Below, in pieces: positions 28,018-37,409 of a DNA stretch of 64,000 nt (positions within the stretch are counted from its first letter, which is position 1; every line of letters starts with the position of its first letter). The position numbers and the translations under genes are program-made. Origin of the DNA: Proteobacteria bacterium UBA981 (lineage in GTDB: Bacteria; Pseudomonadota; Gammaproteobacteria; Ga0077536); contig DBBP01000016.1 of assembly GCA_002292285.1 (NCBI GenBank), forward strand, positions 15,736-79,735, written 5' to 3'. The notes beneath the pieces were generated by a model that saw only the letters and a program-made list of their open reading frames with translations, was not told where the DNA came from and did not search any database.

Positions 28018-28719
28018 ATGCGCTGGGCGAGACTCGGATTCGTGAGCGCGCTACTTCTAGTGCTTTCTATGTCGTCGTTCGCAACAACGTGTCCGTCACC
28101 CTCGGATCTCGGTGACTTCGTCGTTGCTACCTACGGAGATCGCATAGAATTCGACGTGTTGCGCAACGGTAAAACCATTGGCGAGCACATCACAACGTTC
28201 GACGTCGGGGCCGATGGCATTAGAGTCGAATCCAGAATGCAGCTTGGCATTACGGTGTTTTATATTCCCGTCTACCGCTTCTCCTACGAATCGCGCTCGC
28301 GCTGGTGTGGCGATCGATTGCGTGAGCTCGAGGCAGAAGTCAGTGACAACGGGGAAATCTCGAAAACAGCGGTCGCAACGACAGGCGAGGCTTTGAAAAT
28401 TGAGCGCAACGGAATAGTCGTCGAGGGGCCGGCGGACTTGATACCGACCGATCACTGGAATCCCGAGGTGCTCGCACGCAAAGCCGTGCTCAACACGATC
28501 ACCGGCCGCCTCAACACTGTGACGATCGAACGCTGCATTACTGGTTCCGATCTGATCGAAGGCGCAGCCCCTCAAGGGCAATGCTACGAATATGCGGGCG
28601 ATTTGCAGACCCGGGTCTGGTATGACCCGGCCGGCCGTTGGGTCGGCCTCGAATTCGTGGCTTCGGACGGGTCCTCGATTTCCTATGTCTGCCGCGTTTG
28701 CAGGTCAAAACCCATATGA
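28018..28719 (+). CDS. DUF6134-like exported protein
   Basis: About 233 residues with a signal peptide (WARLGFVSALLLVLSMSSFA). The mature protein has a repeated beta-strand look (FDVLRNGKTIGEHITTFD, YRFSYESRSRWCGDRL), cysteines and an IPTDHWNPEVL motif. It resembles the DUF6134 family by memory. Function unknown. The start at 28018 lies five bases after the DUF3833 stop, and its TGA overlaps the ATG of the next SDR gene (ATGA). Confidence 0.6.
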   Translation: MRWARLGFVSALLLVLSMSSFATTCPSPSDLGDFVVATYGDRIEFDVLRNGKTIGEHITTFDVGADGIRVESRMQLGITVFYIPVYRFSYESRSRWCGDRLRELEAEVSDNGEISKTAVATTGEALKIERNGIVVEGPADLIPTDHWNPEVLARKAVLNTITGRLNTVTIERCITGSDLIEGAAPQGQCYEYAGDLQTRVWYDPAGRWVGLEFVASDGSSISYVCRVCRSKPI

Positions 28720-29480
28720 ACAGTTCACAGGCCCGGACTCACGCATGGATAACGGGCGCGAGCAGCGGCCTCGGGGCGGCATTGGCGAACAGTTATTCCG
28801 CGGATGGCGCGCAAGTAGCGTTGACCGCGCGCTCACGGGACCGACTCGACGCGTGTGCGGCCGCCTTGCCGACGCCCGGCAACGGCAGTGTCCACCCCGC
28901 CGATGTAACCAGGCGCGACGAACTGTCCGACGCGATTTCCGCAATTGAGAATACCGCTCCAATCGATCTGGCGATTTTGAACGCCGGCACGTATACGCCG
29001 ACGAGCCTCGATGAATGGAATACCGCGTCAATACGTGATTTGTTCGAAACGAATTTTTTCAGCGTCACGACGTCTATTGAATTGCTGCTGCCGTACATGC
29101 GCGCACGTGGTCGCGGCCATATCGCTGTCGTCGCATCGGTTGCAGGTGATATCGGCCTCCCATACGCTGCCTCTTACAGCGCGAGCAAAGCCGCATTAAA
29201 TCGAATCTGCCAATCGCTGCGTCCTGAACTCGAGCGTGAAGGGATCCGCATCTCGGTGATCAACCCAGGGTTCGTGCGTACCCCGCTGACATCGCTCAAT
29301 ACGTTTCCCATGCCATTCCTGATTGATGCGGATCGTGCCGCCAACATCATCCGGGACAAGCTCGCACGTGGCCACTTCGAGATCCGCTTTCCCTGGCGCA
29401 TGAGCGTCGCCATGCGGCTGCTGGCCGCCCTGCCGCCGTCGCTGACATTGCTGCTGACTCGGCGTATGTTGCGTCAATGA
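28716..29480 (+). CDS. Short-chain dehydrogenase/reductase
   Basis: 254 residues of the classical SDR fold: TGASSGLGAALA cofactor loop, LNAGTYTP, the catalytic Ser and YSASKAAL (Tyr/Lys), and INPGFVRTPLT. It has a hydrophobic C-terminal end (LLAALPPSLTLLLTRRML), suggesting membrane association. Overlapping start and stop codons couple it to both neighbours. Substrate unknown; context suggests lipid chemistry. Confidence 0.85.
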   Translation: MNSSQARTHAWITGASSGLGAALANSYSADGAQVALTARSRDRLDACAAALPTPGNGSVHPADVTRRDELSDAISAIENTAPIDLAILNAGTYTPTSLDEWNTASIRDLFETNFFSVTTSIELLLPYMRARGRGHIAVVASVAGDIGLPYAASYSASKAALNRICQSLRPELEREGIRISVINPGFVRTPLTSLNTFPMPFLIDADRAANIIRDKLARGHFEIRFPWRMSVAMRLLAALPPSLTLLLTRRMLRQ

Positions 29481-29917
29481 CCGACGCGCTCGACATTTAC
29501 ACTACAGCCCTTCAATCTCTCACTGCCGATCGGCTGGACGGGCTCATGTTGCTGGTTGGGGAGGACATGCATTTTCGCGATCCGTTTAACGACTGCCGTG
29601 GACGCGATCATTACCGTGCCATACTCGAAGACATGTTCGATAAGCTCGGCGCGATCAAGTTCAGCGTAGACGCGTCTGCCTGGGTCGCACCACGCGATGC
29701 GGGGGGCGCGCGGATGGCTCTGATCAAATGGATGTTAGCGGCCGAATTGCAAAAAAAGCCGTGGTGCGTCGAAGGTTGCTCAGACATTCGTTTCGGCCCA
29801 AGCGGGCTGGTACTCGCCCACTACGACTATTGGGATGCAGCGTCAGGACTATACGAGCGATTCCCCGTGATCGGAGGAGTACTCAAACTGATGCGTAGAC
29901 GTATCCGCGTTGATTAA
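29477..29917 (+). CDS. NTF2/SnoaL-like small protein
   Basis: 146 residues with the NTF2-like cone fold pattern: an N-terminal helix (ALDIYTTALQSLTADRLDGL), then DMHFRDPFNDCRGRDHYRAI and strand-rich remainder ending HYDYWDAASGLYERFPVIGG. Members are ligand-binding proteins or isomerases. It terminates the operon. A decayed second copy of its C-terminal 30 codons is found at 32566-32655. Confidence 0.75.
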   Translation: MTDALDIYTTALQSLTADRLDGLMLLVGEDMHFRDPFNDCRGRDHYRAILEDMFDKLGAIKFSVDASAWVAPRDAGGARMALIKWMLAAELQKKPWCVEGCSDIRFGPSGLVLAHYDYWDAASGLYERFPVIGGVLKLMRRRIRVD

Positions 29918-30203
29918 AGAATTCTCATCGCTGCGGCTAGTAGGGATTGGAAAAGATACGGCGCGTTGTTCCTCATCGCGTCCTGGTACTGACCGAATCG
30001 ATCCAGGCGATGCGCTATAAAACCGCTAAGTGCAGCGCGCTTCCGCCGTCGTAACCACGGCTTTTGTCAGCGACGACAGTCGGAACCCATTCATCGTCGT
30101 CCCAACAAGGTCAATAGTCGCGGCGGAACGACGTTGCCAATTTATGCTTCGATCACCGCAATCGTCTAAAGATCGCCGGTGTGAGCGGGCGCCCGTTCGG
30201 TTA

Positions 30204-31186
30204 TTACCTCGAACGACCAATACCGATTTGGACACGCTCCGCACAAGCCACGCCGCTAAGGTATGCCCCCTCCAGCGGCGGCGCGACGCACCAATCGCCG
30301 CATACGCCGAGTCTCGAGTCGTCATCCCATAAAGCGTTTATCCGCAGCGCGTTCGCAACGCGTGCGAATCCCCAAAGATGGCCCGCCATGTGTAAGGGAC
30401 GGATCTCCCGGATCCCAATCGTCGTAAAAAACGATGCTGCTAACTTCTGTGCAACTTCCTCGGGCGCAGTGCGAATATGCTCCCGCGACCAGGCTTCACC
30501 AGCGTGAACGACCCAGCGCTCAAGCGCATCTCGGCCCGGCTTGCTCGAATCGCGAGCGGCCCAGGCGAAATCGAGGCAGTCGAAGAACGCGCCATCAAAT
30601 GGAACCGGCAAGGGCTCTTCGAGCGTCATCATCAACGCCCAGCACGGAATCGAACGTGCTTGCGCGAGCTGATGCAGCAACGCACCGTGTCGCGGCACCA
30701 GGGCGCGTGCCTGCTCGGGCGGCATGGCCAGAACCATCGCGTCGTATTCGCCGAGATCCAGTCCGTCTCCGTCAATCAATTGCCAGCCCCGCGCGCGGAT
30801 GCGCGCAGTGGCGATCCGTGTACGGTCTGCACGTCGAGTGGGCCGGCGAGGCTTTCAATCATCGAACGCATGGCAGGGACCCCAACGTAGCGCCGGGTGT
30901 CGCACTTCGGTATATATTGCCCTTCGCGAAACTCTACGATGCGACCGTTCCACGGCGCGACGCCTCCGCCCCGCTCAAGCGCTTTTACCACGCGCGCAAA
31001 GTTCGGATCGGTCACCGTGAAATATTGAGCACCGTGATCGAAAGTCTCAGGCTCGGGTTTAGATGCGCAACGCTCACCGATATGCCTACTGCGCTCGAAC
31101 ACGGTAACTCTAAAACCGGCGTCCCTGAGTTCCAGCGCAGCAGCGACGCCTGCCAGTCCGGCACCCACGATGGCCACACTCGCCAT
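30204..31186 (-). pseudogene. Frameshifted renalase-like FAD-dependent oxidoreductase
   Basis: The N-terminal half (31186-30776) has the FAD-binding AIVGAGLAGVAAALELRDAG and DHGAQYFTV. The second half (ending 30204) continues in another frame (GEYDAMVLAMPPEQA, AARDSSKPGRD, LGVCGDWC). Joining them near 30790-30800 gives a full protein colinear with the intact paralogue at 55359-56354; GC-rich sequence at the junction hides the indel. It could be true decay or an assembly error. Confidence 0.8.
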
Positions 31187-31479
31187 GTCAATATTCCTCG
31201 CCGTGTCATGATTCGAAAAACGACTACGGCACTGTTTTAAACCGAACTTGTCTGAACAGACTGTTCATATCGAGCAGCGGCAAGTCTCGCCTGTTCCCGA
31301 GACGATTCCTTACCGCATGGGGCCATAGAGTGAATTTAATCGCAGCGATAGGCCCACTCTAAATACGCGCCAGCCGCGGTCGAAGCCGACGCGAGCAGTA
31401 ATCCCTTTCAACCGTTCCGCATGAGCGAAATGAATTTGTACTGCTTGCGTTGTGAATCACCGCGCCTCGGCGCGGCAAT

Positions 31480-32160
31480 CTAGGCGATAAACTCTGCGCG
31501 GGCTGTGGGTTTCGATTTAAACACGCCGCCAAGCGCCATCGTTTGTGTGCGCGAGTTAGTGTCCATGACGCCACGGGCTTTCACACAATAATGCATCGCA
31601 TCGACTGATACGGCGACGTCGTCGGTTTCCATCAAGGTCTGTAGCGCCACCAATACCTGCTGCGTCAACCTTTCCTGAACTTGCGGTCGCTGGGCAAAAA
31701 ACCGCACGATGGGGTTTATTTTCGACAGCCCGATAATTTTATTCTTGGGGATATAGGCGACCTTCGCCGAACCGTCGATCGTGACGAAATGATGTTCACA
31801 CGTGCTGGTCACGTCGATATCGCTGATCTTTACCATCTCATCGACCCCCATTTTGTTTTCGATCATGGTCACTTTTGGAAATCTTGCGTAGTCAAGGCCA
31901 GCGAATATCTCGTCAACGTACATTTTCGCTATTCGTTGTGGTGTATCGCACAGGCTATCGTCGGCTAAATCGAGCCCGAGCGTAACGACGATATCTGTAA
32001 ACGCCTGTGCGATTCGGCGGCGTTTCTGGTCGTGATCGAGATGCTGCGCAATCATGGGCGTCTCCAACCCCTGTTCAATCAACGCGTTGCGCACGAGACT
32101 AGCCGCGGCCGAATATTGAGATCGAAGATCGATTGTTTGGTTCGCCAGTTCCACAGTCAT
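31480..32160 (-). CDS. folE: GTP cyclohydrolase I
   Basis: Converts GTP to 7,8-dihydroneopterin triphosphate, the entry to folate and pterin synthesis. 226 residues from the ATG at 32160, which follows AGGAGG with eight-base spacing. Zinc and active-site motifs are STCEHHFVTIDG, IIGLSKINPIVRFFAQRPQVQE and MHYCVKARGVMD. Clustering with photolyase-type genes is a recurring pattern, because pterins or folates are antenna cofactors for cryptochrome/photolyase proteins. Confidence 0.95.
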   Translation of the reverse strand: MTVELANQTIDLRSQYSAAASLVRNALIEQGLETPMIAQHLDHDQKRRRIAQAFTDIVVTLGLDLADDSLCDTPQRIAKMYVDEIFAGLDYARFPKVTMIENKMGVDEMVKISDIDVTSTCEHHFVTIDGSAKVAYIPKNKIIGLSKINPIVRFFAQRPQVQERLTQQVLVALQTLMETDDVAVSVDAMHYCVKARGVMDTNSRTQTMALGGVFKSKPTARAEFIA

Positions 32161-32384
32161 ACTTGCTTCCTCCTTACTTTGGTAAACGTGCAGTCCCACG
32201 GCTACGCGCGAATACCTGGTTCTGATTTGTTTTGCTTAGTCGACGGTAAACAACGGCCACGGCAGCCTCATCCACCATCACAGCGAGTGCTGCGGCCAAA
32301 TAGGTTCGATACATGCCATCTCCGAAGGACCTCTTTAGCTCTATACAATCTAATACGCCGCACAGGCCCGATAAGGTCACGTGA

Positions 32385-32655
32385 TGCGGACAAAAGTCCC
32401 TCTAAACTCGATCTCGCCAGCGTCGAATTTAAAACCGACGAATACGTTCGACAGCGGTTTTTAGCGCCCGAAGACCGATTGCGTCACAGCGCAGGTATTC
32501 CTTTTTAACCCGATGATCGATTTTTTTTACGCTGCGTAGGTGAGTTGATTCTCGCGCACCAGTGATATTCGGATACAGCAGAGCCACTATACGAGCGATT
32601 CCCATTGGTCGGGGGCGCGGTTAAGTTGTTGCGCGGATGCATCCGGGTCGGTTGA
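32385..32655 (+). pseudogene. Decayed duplicate of the CIA30-to-NTF2 gene segment
   Basis: Bases from about 32385 encode ADKSPSKLDLASVEFKTDE, matching the CIA30 C-terminus. They continue with non-coding sequence alignable to that after the intact CIA30 gene, including a degraded ECF box (TGATCG at 32514). At 32566-32655 the NTF2-like C-terminus reappears (AEPLYERFPLVGGAVKLLRG). The middle genes (DUF3833, DUF6134, SDR) are deleted. It overlaps the 3' end of the MFS gene on the other strand. Confidence 0.75.
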
Positions 32656-33975
32656 AGAACCGGTGTAGATACGACTCAACAGGCCTATTACGCAGCATTT
32701 CAACGCAACTGGCAGCACGACGTACAAAAATAGTAAGACCGTCGGATCCGACGGTTCCCCGTCCGCCGCGCCGTGCCCACTGACGCCCAGTCCGACAAAA
32801 GCGGCGACGGTGGCAACGGCGAGTGCGAGCTTTGTTGCCATCGACCACAATGCGAATGCCGTCGCCGTTCGACGGCGACCGGAACGTTCGCGATCATGCC
32901 CGAGAATGTCAGCTTGCAGGGAAGGCGGTAATGCAAGGTCGGCGCCCAGGGTCATACCGCTGGCAATGCAGATCCCGATGAACCACACGGCCGTCGATTG
33001 ATCGAGCCACAGAACCTGGGCAAAAACCAGCACGTTGAACGCGATAGCAGCCTTCCAGGCGCGACTTTTACCGTAGCGTCGCGCCATTGTTAACCACAGC
33101 GGCATCGCGACGACCGCCGCGCCGAAATAACACACGAGCAGAACATAAAGGTCGCTATCGTCGAGCGCGAAGTAATCACGCACCACGATAGGAAACAAGA
33201 CGGCCGGCAAACCGTTAGCAATGCCGTTCACAAACCAGCATGTCAGCGTCCGCCGAAACTCCTGGAGCTGCCAGAGATCGCCGATGTCGGACACGCTAAT
33301 GCGTTCGTGATTAGCGCGTACCGCTGGCTCCGGCACGAGCAGCGCGAATCCAATCATTGCCGGCACGCCGAATGCAATCGCCGCAACGCTGAGTGCTAAC
33401 AGCGGCGCAACATCTTCTGCTGCACCTGGCAAAGTCGTGACCAGCAGCGGCAGCGTGAGCGCAAGCAGCATGCCGCACAAACCCGCCGCCTCACGACTCG
33501 CGGTTAAGCGCGAACGTTCGTGATGATCGTGTGACAGTTCTGCGCCCCATGCCGTGTACGGCACCATCAATAAAGTCCACCCTGTGAACAGTACGATCGA
33601 ACCAAGCCCCAACCACAATGGTGTTACCGGCGCCGGGGGTAGTGCCAACATAAACAGGCCGGCAGCGGCAATGAGCGCGCCGGCCAGCACCAGGGGTTTG
33701 TAGCGGCGGCCGCGCCAGTAGAAGCGATCGGCGACCGTACCCACGAGCAAATCACTGGCTAAATCGATAATGCGTGCCGCCCCGAGTACCAGCCCCGTGA
33801 GCAAAAATCCGAGCCCGAGATCGATTGCGTACCAGCTTGGCAGCAGGACTGCCACGGGAATCACCGGCAGCGCAGCGATCATCCCCGGTAATCCGTACCC
33901 GAAAACGACGCGCAGCGGCAATCCTGTCATCCGGCCGGCCGGCGGTGAAAGTGTGCTTGCCAGATCACCCGGCAT
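32587..33975 (-). CDS. MFS transporter (GPH/MFS_2-like)
   Basis: About 462 residues with some twelve hydrophobic helices. Family features are GYGLPGMIAALPVIPVAVLL, the loop motif ARIIDLASDLLVGTVADR and VPYTAWGAELSHDHHERSR, typical of the glycoside/lysolipid-type MFS_2 group. The start at 33975 overlaps the cfa stop by 11 bp. An extended frame to 34161 is antisense-like and rejected. Substrate unknown; operon context (cfa, DUF1365, amine oxidase) favours a lipid-related solute. Confidence 0.83.
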   Translation of the reverse strand: MPGDLASTLSPPAGRMTGLPLRVVFGYGLPGMIAALPVIPVAVLLPSWYAIDLGLGFLLTGLVLGAARIIDLASDLLVGTVADRFYWRGRRYKPLVLAGALIAAAGLFMLALPPAPVTPLWLGLGSIVLFTGWTLLMVPYTAWGAELSHDHHERSRLTASREAAGLCGMLLALTLPLLVTTLPGAAEDVAPLLALSVAAIAFGVPAMIGFALLVPEPAVRANHERISVSDIGDLWQLQEFRRTLTCWFVNGIANGLPAVLFPIVVRDYFALDDSDLYVLLVCYFGAAVVAMPLWLTMARRYGKSRAWKAAIAFNVLVFAQVLWLDQSTAVWFIGICIASGMTLGADLALPPSLQADILGHDRERSGRRRTATAFALWSMATKLALAVATVAAFVGLGVSGHGAADGEPSDPTVLLFLYVVLPVALKCCVIGLLSRIYTGSSTDPDASAQQLNRAPDQWESLV

Positions 33976-35185
33976 GTTCCAGACGAACCTGAACGACGTC
34001 GGTCGCACCGGTACGAAAGCCAGCTTCACAATAGGCGAGATAGAAATGCCACAGACGCCGGAATCGCTCGTCGAAACCCAATTGGCGGATCTCACTCCAG
34101 GCACTATCGAAACCGTCCCGCCAGTGTCTGATCGTCTGGGCGTAATCGGGACCGAATTCAAATCGATCCGTCACGCTTAGTCCGGCGCGACCAAACGTCT
34201 CCTCGAGAGCCGTTTTGCTCGGCAGCATTCCGCCTGGAAAAATGTATTTCTGGATAAAATCGGGCGTTTTGCGGTAACCGTCGAATCGCGACTCGTCGAT
34301 CGTAATGACCTGGAGCGCGGCAACGCCGCCTGGCCGCAACAGCCGCCGCAGCTGCGACGCGTAGGTATCCCAGTACGCTTCGCCGACAGCTTCGAACATT
34401 TCAATCGACACGATGCGATCGAAACGGCCATCGAGATCGCGGTAGTCGCAGAAATTTACCTGCGCCCGATCACTAAGACCCGCATGCGCGATCCGATCTT
34501 GCGCGTAACGGCACTGTTCCCGTGAAATCGAAACGCCGGTGACGTCCGCGCCGCGTCTCGCGACGTGTTCCATGAACCCTCCCCACCCGCAGCCGATTTC
34601 GAGCACGTGATCGCCAGGCGTGATCCCCGCCAAGTCCGCGAGACGAGCGTATTTTCGCTCTTGCGCGTCGGCGAGCGATTCATCGGGGTGGCTGAAAATC
34701 CCGGCCGAGTACGTCATCGACGGATCAAGCCAGTGTGCATAGAACGCGTTACCGAGATCGTAGTGGTAAGCAATGTTCCGGCGTGCCTGTCGAGGCGAAT
34801 TAGCACGCAGGTGATGCTGCAGTTTCGCGTTGAGGCGAGCGAAAACGCCGAGACCGGGTATTGCCCCGCGATCCGCATCGTCGTTGCGGGCGGCAAAGTG
34901 CAGGAAGCTCGTCAGTGAGTCCGTATCCCAGTCTCCGGCGAGATACGACTCGGCGAATCCGATCGATCCACCCGTCGCCAGCGCCCACAACGGCTTGAGA
35001 TTATGTAGACGTAAGTGCGCGTCCGGACCCGGTGCGTCCGATCCGGTGTAACGCAACACTTCGCCGTCCGGCATGTCGATCGCTAGTGTTCCCGCGCGAA
35101 CCAGACGTCCGATCCGTTCAAGCGCGATGCGGGTGAAAGACGGTATAAAGCGCGGCGCGGCGGCCGCAGAAGGCGTTTGTTTCAT
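33965..35185 (-). CDS. cfa: Cyclopropane-fatty-acyl-phospholipid synthase family methyltransferase
   Basis: Transfers a methylene or methyl group from SAM to unsaturated phospholipid acyl chains. 406 residues: YHYDLGNAFYAHWLDPSMTYSAG, the SAM loop EIGCGWGGFMEH, VSIEMFEAVGE and a C-terminal Cys in LAYCEAGFRTG. The start at 35185 overlaps the DUF1365 stop (ATGA). In the RpoE-ChrR singlet-oxygen response of other proteobacteria a Cfa homologue is a direct target, matching this context. Confidence 0.92.
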   Translation of the reverse strand: MKQTPSAAAAPRFIPSFTRIALERIGRLVRAGTLAIDMPDGEVLRYTGSDAPGPDAHLRLHNLKPLWALATGGSIGFAESYLAGDWDTDSLTSFLHFAARNDDADRGAIPGLGVFARLNAKLQHHLRANSPRQARRNIAYHYDLGNAFYAHWLDPSMTYSAGIFSHPDESLADAQERKYARLADLAGITPGDHVLEIGCGWGGFMEHVARRGADVTGVSISREQCRYAQDRIAHAGLSDRAQVNFCDYRDLDGRFDRIVSIEMFEAVGEAYWDTYASQLRRLLRPGGVAALQVITIDESRFDGYRKTPDFIQKYIFPGGMLPSKTALEETFGRAGLSVTDRFEFGPDYAQTIRHWRDGFDSAWSEIRQLGFDERFRRLWHFYLAYCEAGFRTGATDVVQVRLEHAG

Positions 35186-35946
35186 AATTCTGTTCCGATG
35201 GATGTCTGTCGTCGCGTCGTCGTGTGGCGGACCAACGGGAAGCCACGCAGCCAAAGTCTCAAGGCTTCGTAATGGATGCCGGCCACGACCTTGCCGGTCG
35301 CCACGGGATGCGTGAGCGCGAGTTTGCGTATTGCTGCCGCCCCGAATGGCTGATGGCTGCCAGTAAAGCCAGCGTGCAGCTGCCGCTCTCCGCCCGCGAA
35401 ATAATCGATGCCGATGCGCATGCGGTCGTCGGACGAGTCGACGAGAAATTCATAGTGCCCTTGCAGATCGAAAAACGGCGAAACGAACATGGCCTTGTCA
35501 CAGCGCTGACGGATCGCGCCCCGGGTGGACTCGACCGGCGCCACGTACGCAATGCGTTCGCCGAACGTACTATTGACTTCATAGATCATCGCGCCAGTGG
35601 AACCATCGCTACGGCAACAAAACACGACGCTGATAGGGTTGAAAACGTAACCGAACATGCGCGGCATCGTGAGCATGCGGAAGCGCCAGTCGTCGCCGCC
35701 GCAACCCGCTTCATGCAGAGCATCAATAAGCCAACCGCACAGCGTCCTAGGATCGCCCGTCCCGTGATCGGTGTCGCGAAAACTGAACCAAGCCCGCCTG
35801 TTGACGCCAAAAAGACGCGATACCTGATCGAGTTCGCTCAGTTCATCGAGGTCGAGCAGCAAATAGAACGTCTTATAACGAAACGCGTGCCCACGCCCGG
35901 TGAAGCGGCGATGATAGACCTCGCCCGTGTAAATCGCGGAATTCAT
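35182..35946 (-). CDS. DUF1365 family protein
   Basis: 254 residues. Features of the family are YTGEVYHRRFTGRGHAFRY at the start, LTMPRMFGYVFNPISVVFCC in the middle and FFDLQGHYEF. It is nearly always sandwiched between an FAD amine oxidase and a Cfa-type enzyme, as here. The trio is thought to act together on membrane lipid acyl chains; the exact reaction is not established. Its ATG overlaps the amine oxidase stop. Confidence 0.9.
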   Translation of the reverse strand: MNSAIYTGEVYHRRFTGRGHAFRYKTFYLLLDLDELSELDQVSRLFGVNRRAWFSFRDTDHGTGDPRTLCGWLIDALHEAGCGGDDWRFRMLTMPRMFGYVFNPISVVFCCRSDGSTGAMIYEVNSTFGERIAYVAPVESTRGAIRQRCDKAMFVSPFFDLQGHYEFLVDSSDDRMRIGIDYFAGGERQLHAGFTGSHQPFGAAAIRKLALTHPVATGKVVAGIHYEALRLWLRGFPLVRHTTTRRQTSIGTEL

Positions 35947-37298
35947 GCACTCAGCGCCGCGCGCGGCTGGATCTGGGGCTTGTCATAACTATGCGGCAGG
36001 CGCGTATAAGGGCCGACGTTCGCCCACGGACGCGTGCAGCCGAGCTGTTCAGCGACCCACAATCCCGATTGCAGCGCGTCCTCGTGAAAACCGTGACCGA
36101 AATAGCTGCCGCAGAACCAGGTCCGTTGTCGACCCTGGAGCGCGATCGATTGCTCCTGCTGATGCGAAGTTGCGGCAGTAAAGATCGGATGCTCATAAGC
36201 GTACCGCCCGTGCGTCAGTATGCCGGCCGGGTCGCGTGTCGGATTCAAGGTGACGAACAACTGGCGATCGGTTTTTAAGGGCTGCAATCTGTTCATCCAG
36301 TAGCTCACGCAGAGCGGCGTGGTGTCTTGCGTTTGCTCACCTTGCAGGTAGTTCCAGCTCGACCACGCTGCCCGCCGGCGCGGCATCAAGCGCTGATCTT
36401 CGTGCAGATAAGCCGTATTTCGGCTGTATTCGAACGCACCGAGTATTGACCGCTCCGCCGCCGTTGCATCGCCGAGCAGCGCCAAAGCCTGGTCCGCGTG
36501 CGTCGCGATCACGACGTCGTCGTAGCGTTCTGCATGACCAGTGCCATCGACGAGCGTCACCCCGCCGGCGTCACGTGTGATCGTATTGATCGGCGTGCCT
36601 GCGCGAACGGTCATCACCGCATCATCAACGAGTCGGGACACGTATTCGCGACTACCGTCGCATACGGTTCTCCATTGCGGCCGGCGGCCGAGGTCGAGCA
36701 GACCGTGATTATCAAAAAAACGAATGAATGCATCGGCCGGGTACTGTGCAATATCCCGCCGCGATGCGGACCAGATCGCAGACGCCATCGGGATAAGATG
36801 ATCGTCAATAAATGCATCGGAATACGCTTCGCGGTGCAGCAGATCCTGCACTGTAAGCTGCGCTGCATCGGACTCCAGGTAGCCTGGCGCGGCAGCGTAG
36901 AAGCGTCTGATATCACGCAGCATGCGCCAGAATCGGAGACTGATGGCGTTGCGCGGCTGCGCAAAGACGCCGGCGAGATCCGAGCCCGAATACTCCACCC
37001 GTCCGTCGTCGAGCGACACGCCAAACGACATATCACTCTCGGCGGTGGCGACACCCAGGGTGTCGAACAGCGCAATGAGATTGGGATAGTTACGAACGTT
37101 ATAGACAATAAAGCCGGTATCGACCGCGACGGCCCGCCCGTTATCATCAATCTCGACGGTGTTCGCGTGCCCACCAAGTCGCCCGTTGCTATCGTATAGG
37201 GTAACGTCGTGAAGTCGCGACAACGACCAGGCCGCACCGAGTCCGGCGATTCCGCCGCCGACAACGGCTATTTTCTTTACGGGGATGGGGTCGTTTGA
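35943..37298 (-). CDS. FAD/NAD(P)-binding amine oxidase-like protein
   Basis: 451 residues. The N-terminal dinucleotide fold is VVGGGIAGLGAAWSLSR and the motif GRLGGHANTVEIDDNGR follows. Further family signs are VDTGFIVYN, YPNLIALF and the C-terminal FCGSYFGHGFHEDALQSG. Related to phytoene desaturase/amine oxidases; in this operon type it probably oxidises lipid acyl chains. The ATG at 37298 follows GGAG by nine bases and lies about 30 bases downstream of an ECF promoter that faces the sigma gene. Confidence 0.88.
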   Translation of the reverse strand, partial: SNDPIPVKKIAVVGGGIAGLGAAWSLSRLHDVTLYDSNGRLGGHANTVEIDDNGRAVAVDTGFIVYNVRNYPNLIALFDTLGVATAESDMSFGVSLDDGRVEYSGSDLAGVFAQPRNAISLRFWRMLRDIRRFYAAAPGYLESDAAQLTVQDLLHREAYSDAFIDDHLIPMASAIWSASRRDIAQYPADAFIRFFDNHGLLDLGRRPQWRTVCDGSREYVSRLVDDAVMTVRAGTPINTITRDAGGVTLVDGTGHAERYDDVVIATHADQALALLGDATAAERSILGAFEYSRNTAYLHEDQRLMPRRRAAWSSWNYLQGEQTQDTTPLCVSYWMNRLQPLKTDRQLFVTLNPTRDPAGILTHGRYAYEHPIFTAATSHQQEQSIALQGRQRTWFCGSYFGHGFHEDALQSGLWVAEQLGCTRPWANVGPYTRLPHSYDKPQIQPRAALSA

Positions 37299-37334
37299 CA
37301 TGCGCAAGTGCTCCCGAGAAAGATTCGTCAAGAA

Positions 37335-37364
37335 GGGGTACGCTCCGCCGGGCCGGATGGATCA
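37335..37364 (-). promoter_or_regulatory. ECF sigma promoter of the amine oxidase-DUF1365-cfa-MFS operon
   Basis: On the minus strand TGATCC (37364-37359), 18 bases ending CG, then TACCCC (37340-37335). It starts 11 bases from the plus-strand TGATCC of the sigma factor promoter, giving a compact back-to-back pair. Confidence 0.65.
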
Positions 37365-37374
37365 CGGCGGTGGG

Positions 37375-37404
37375 TGATCCGATTCGGGGCCAGCGGCGTA
37401 TCGG
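37375..37404 (+). promoter_or_regulatory. Autoregulatory ECF sigma promoter
   Basis: TGATCC at 37375-37380, an 18-base spacer ending CG, then TATCGG at 37399. TGATCC-N18-TA is the kind of element used by RpoE of the RpoE-ChrR pair in Rhodobacter. The first in-frame ATG of the sigma gene begins five bases after the -10. Confidence 0.65.
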
Positions 37405-37409
37405 GAGGT

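Noticed and set aside
32330..32360. Possible minus-strand ECF box (TGACCT-N18-TATTAG) upstream of folE
   Set aside because: Two -35 mismatches and about 180 bases from folE; kept out of the feature list.
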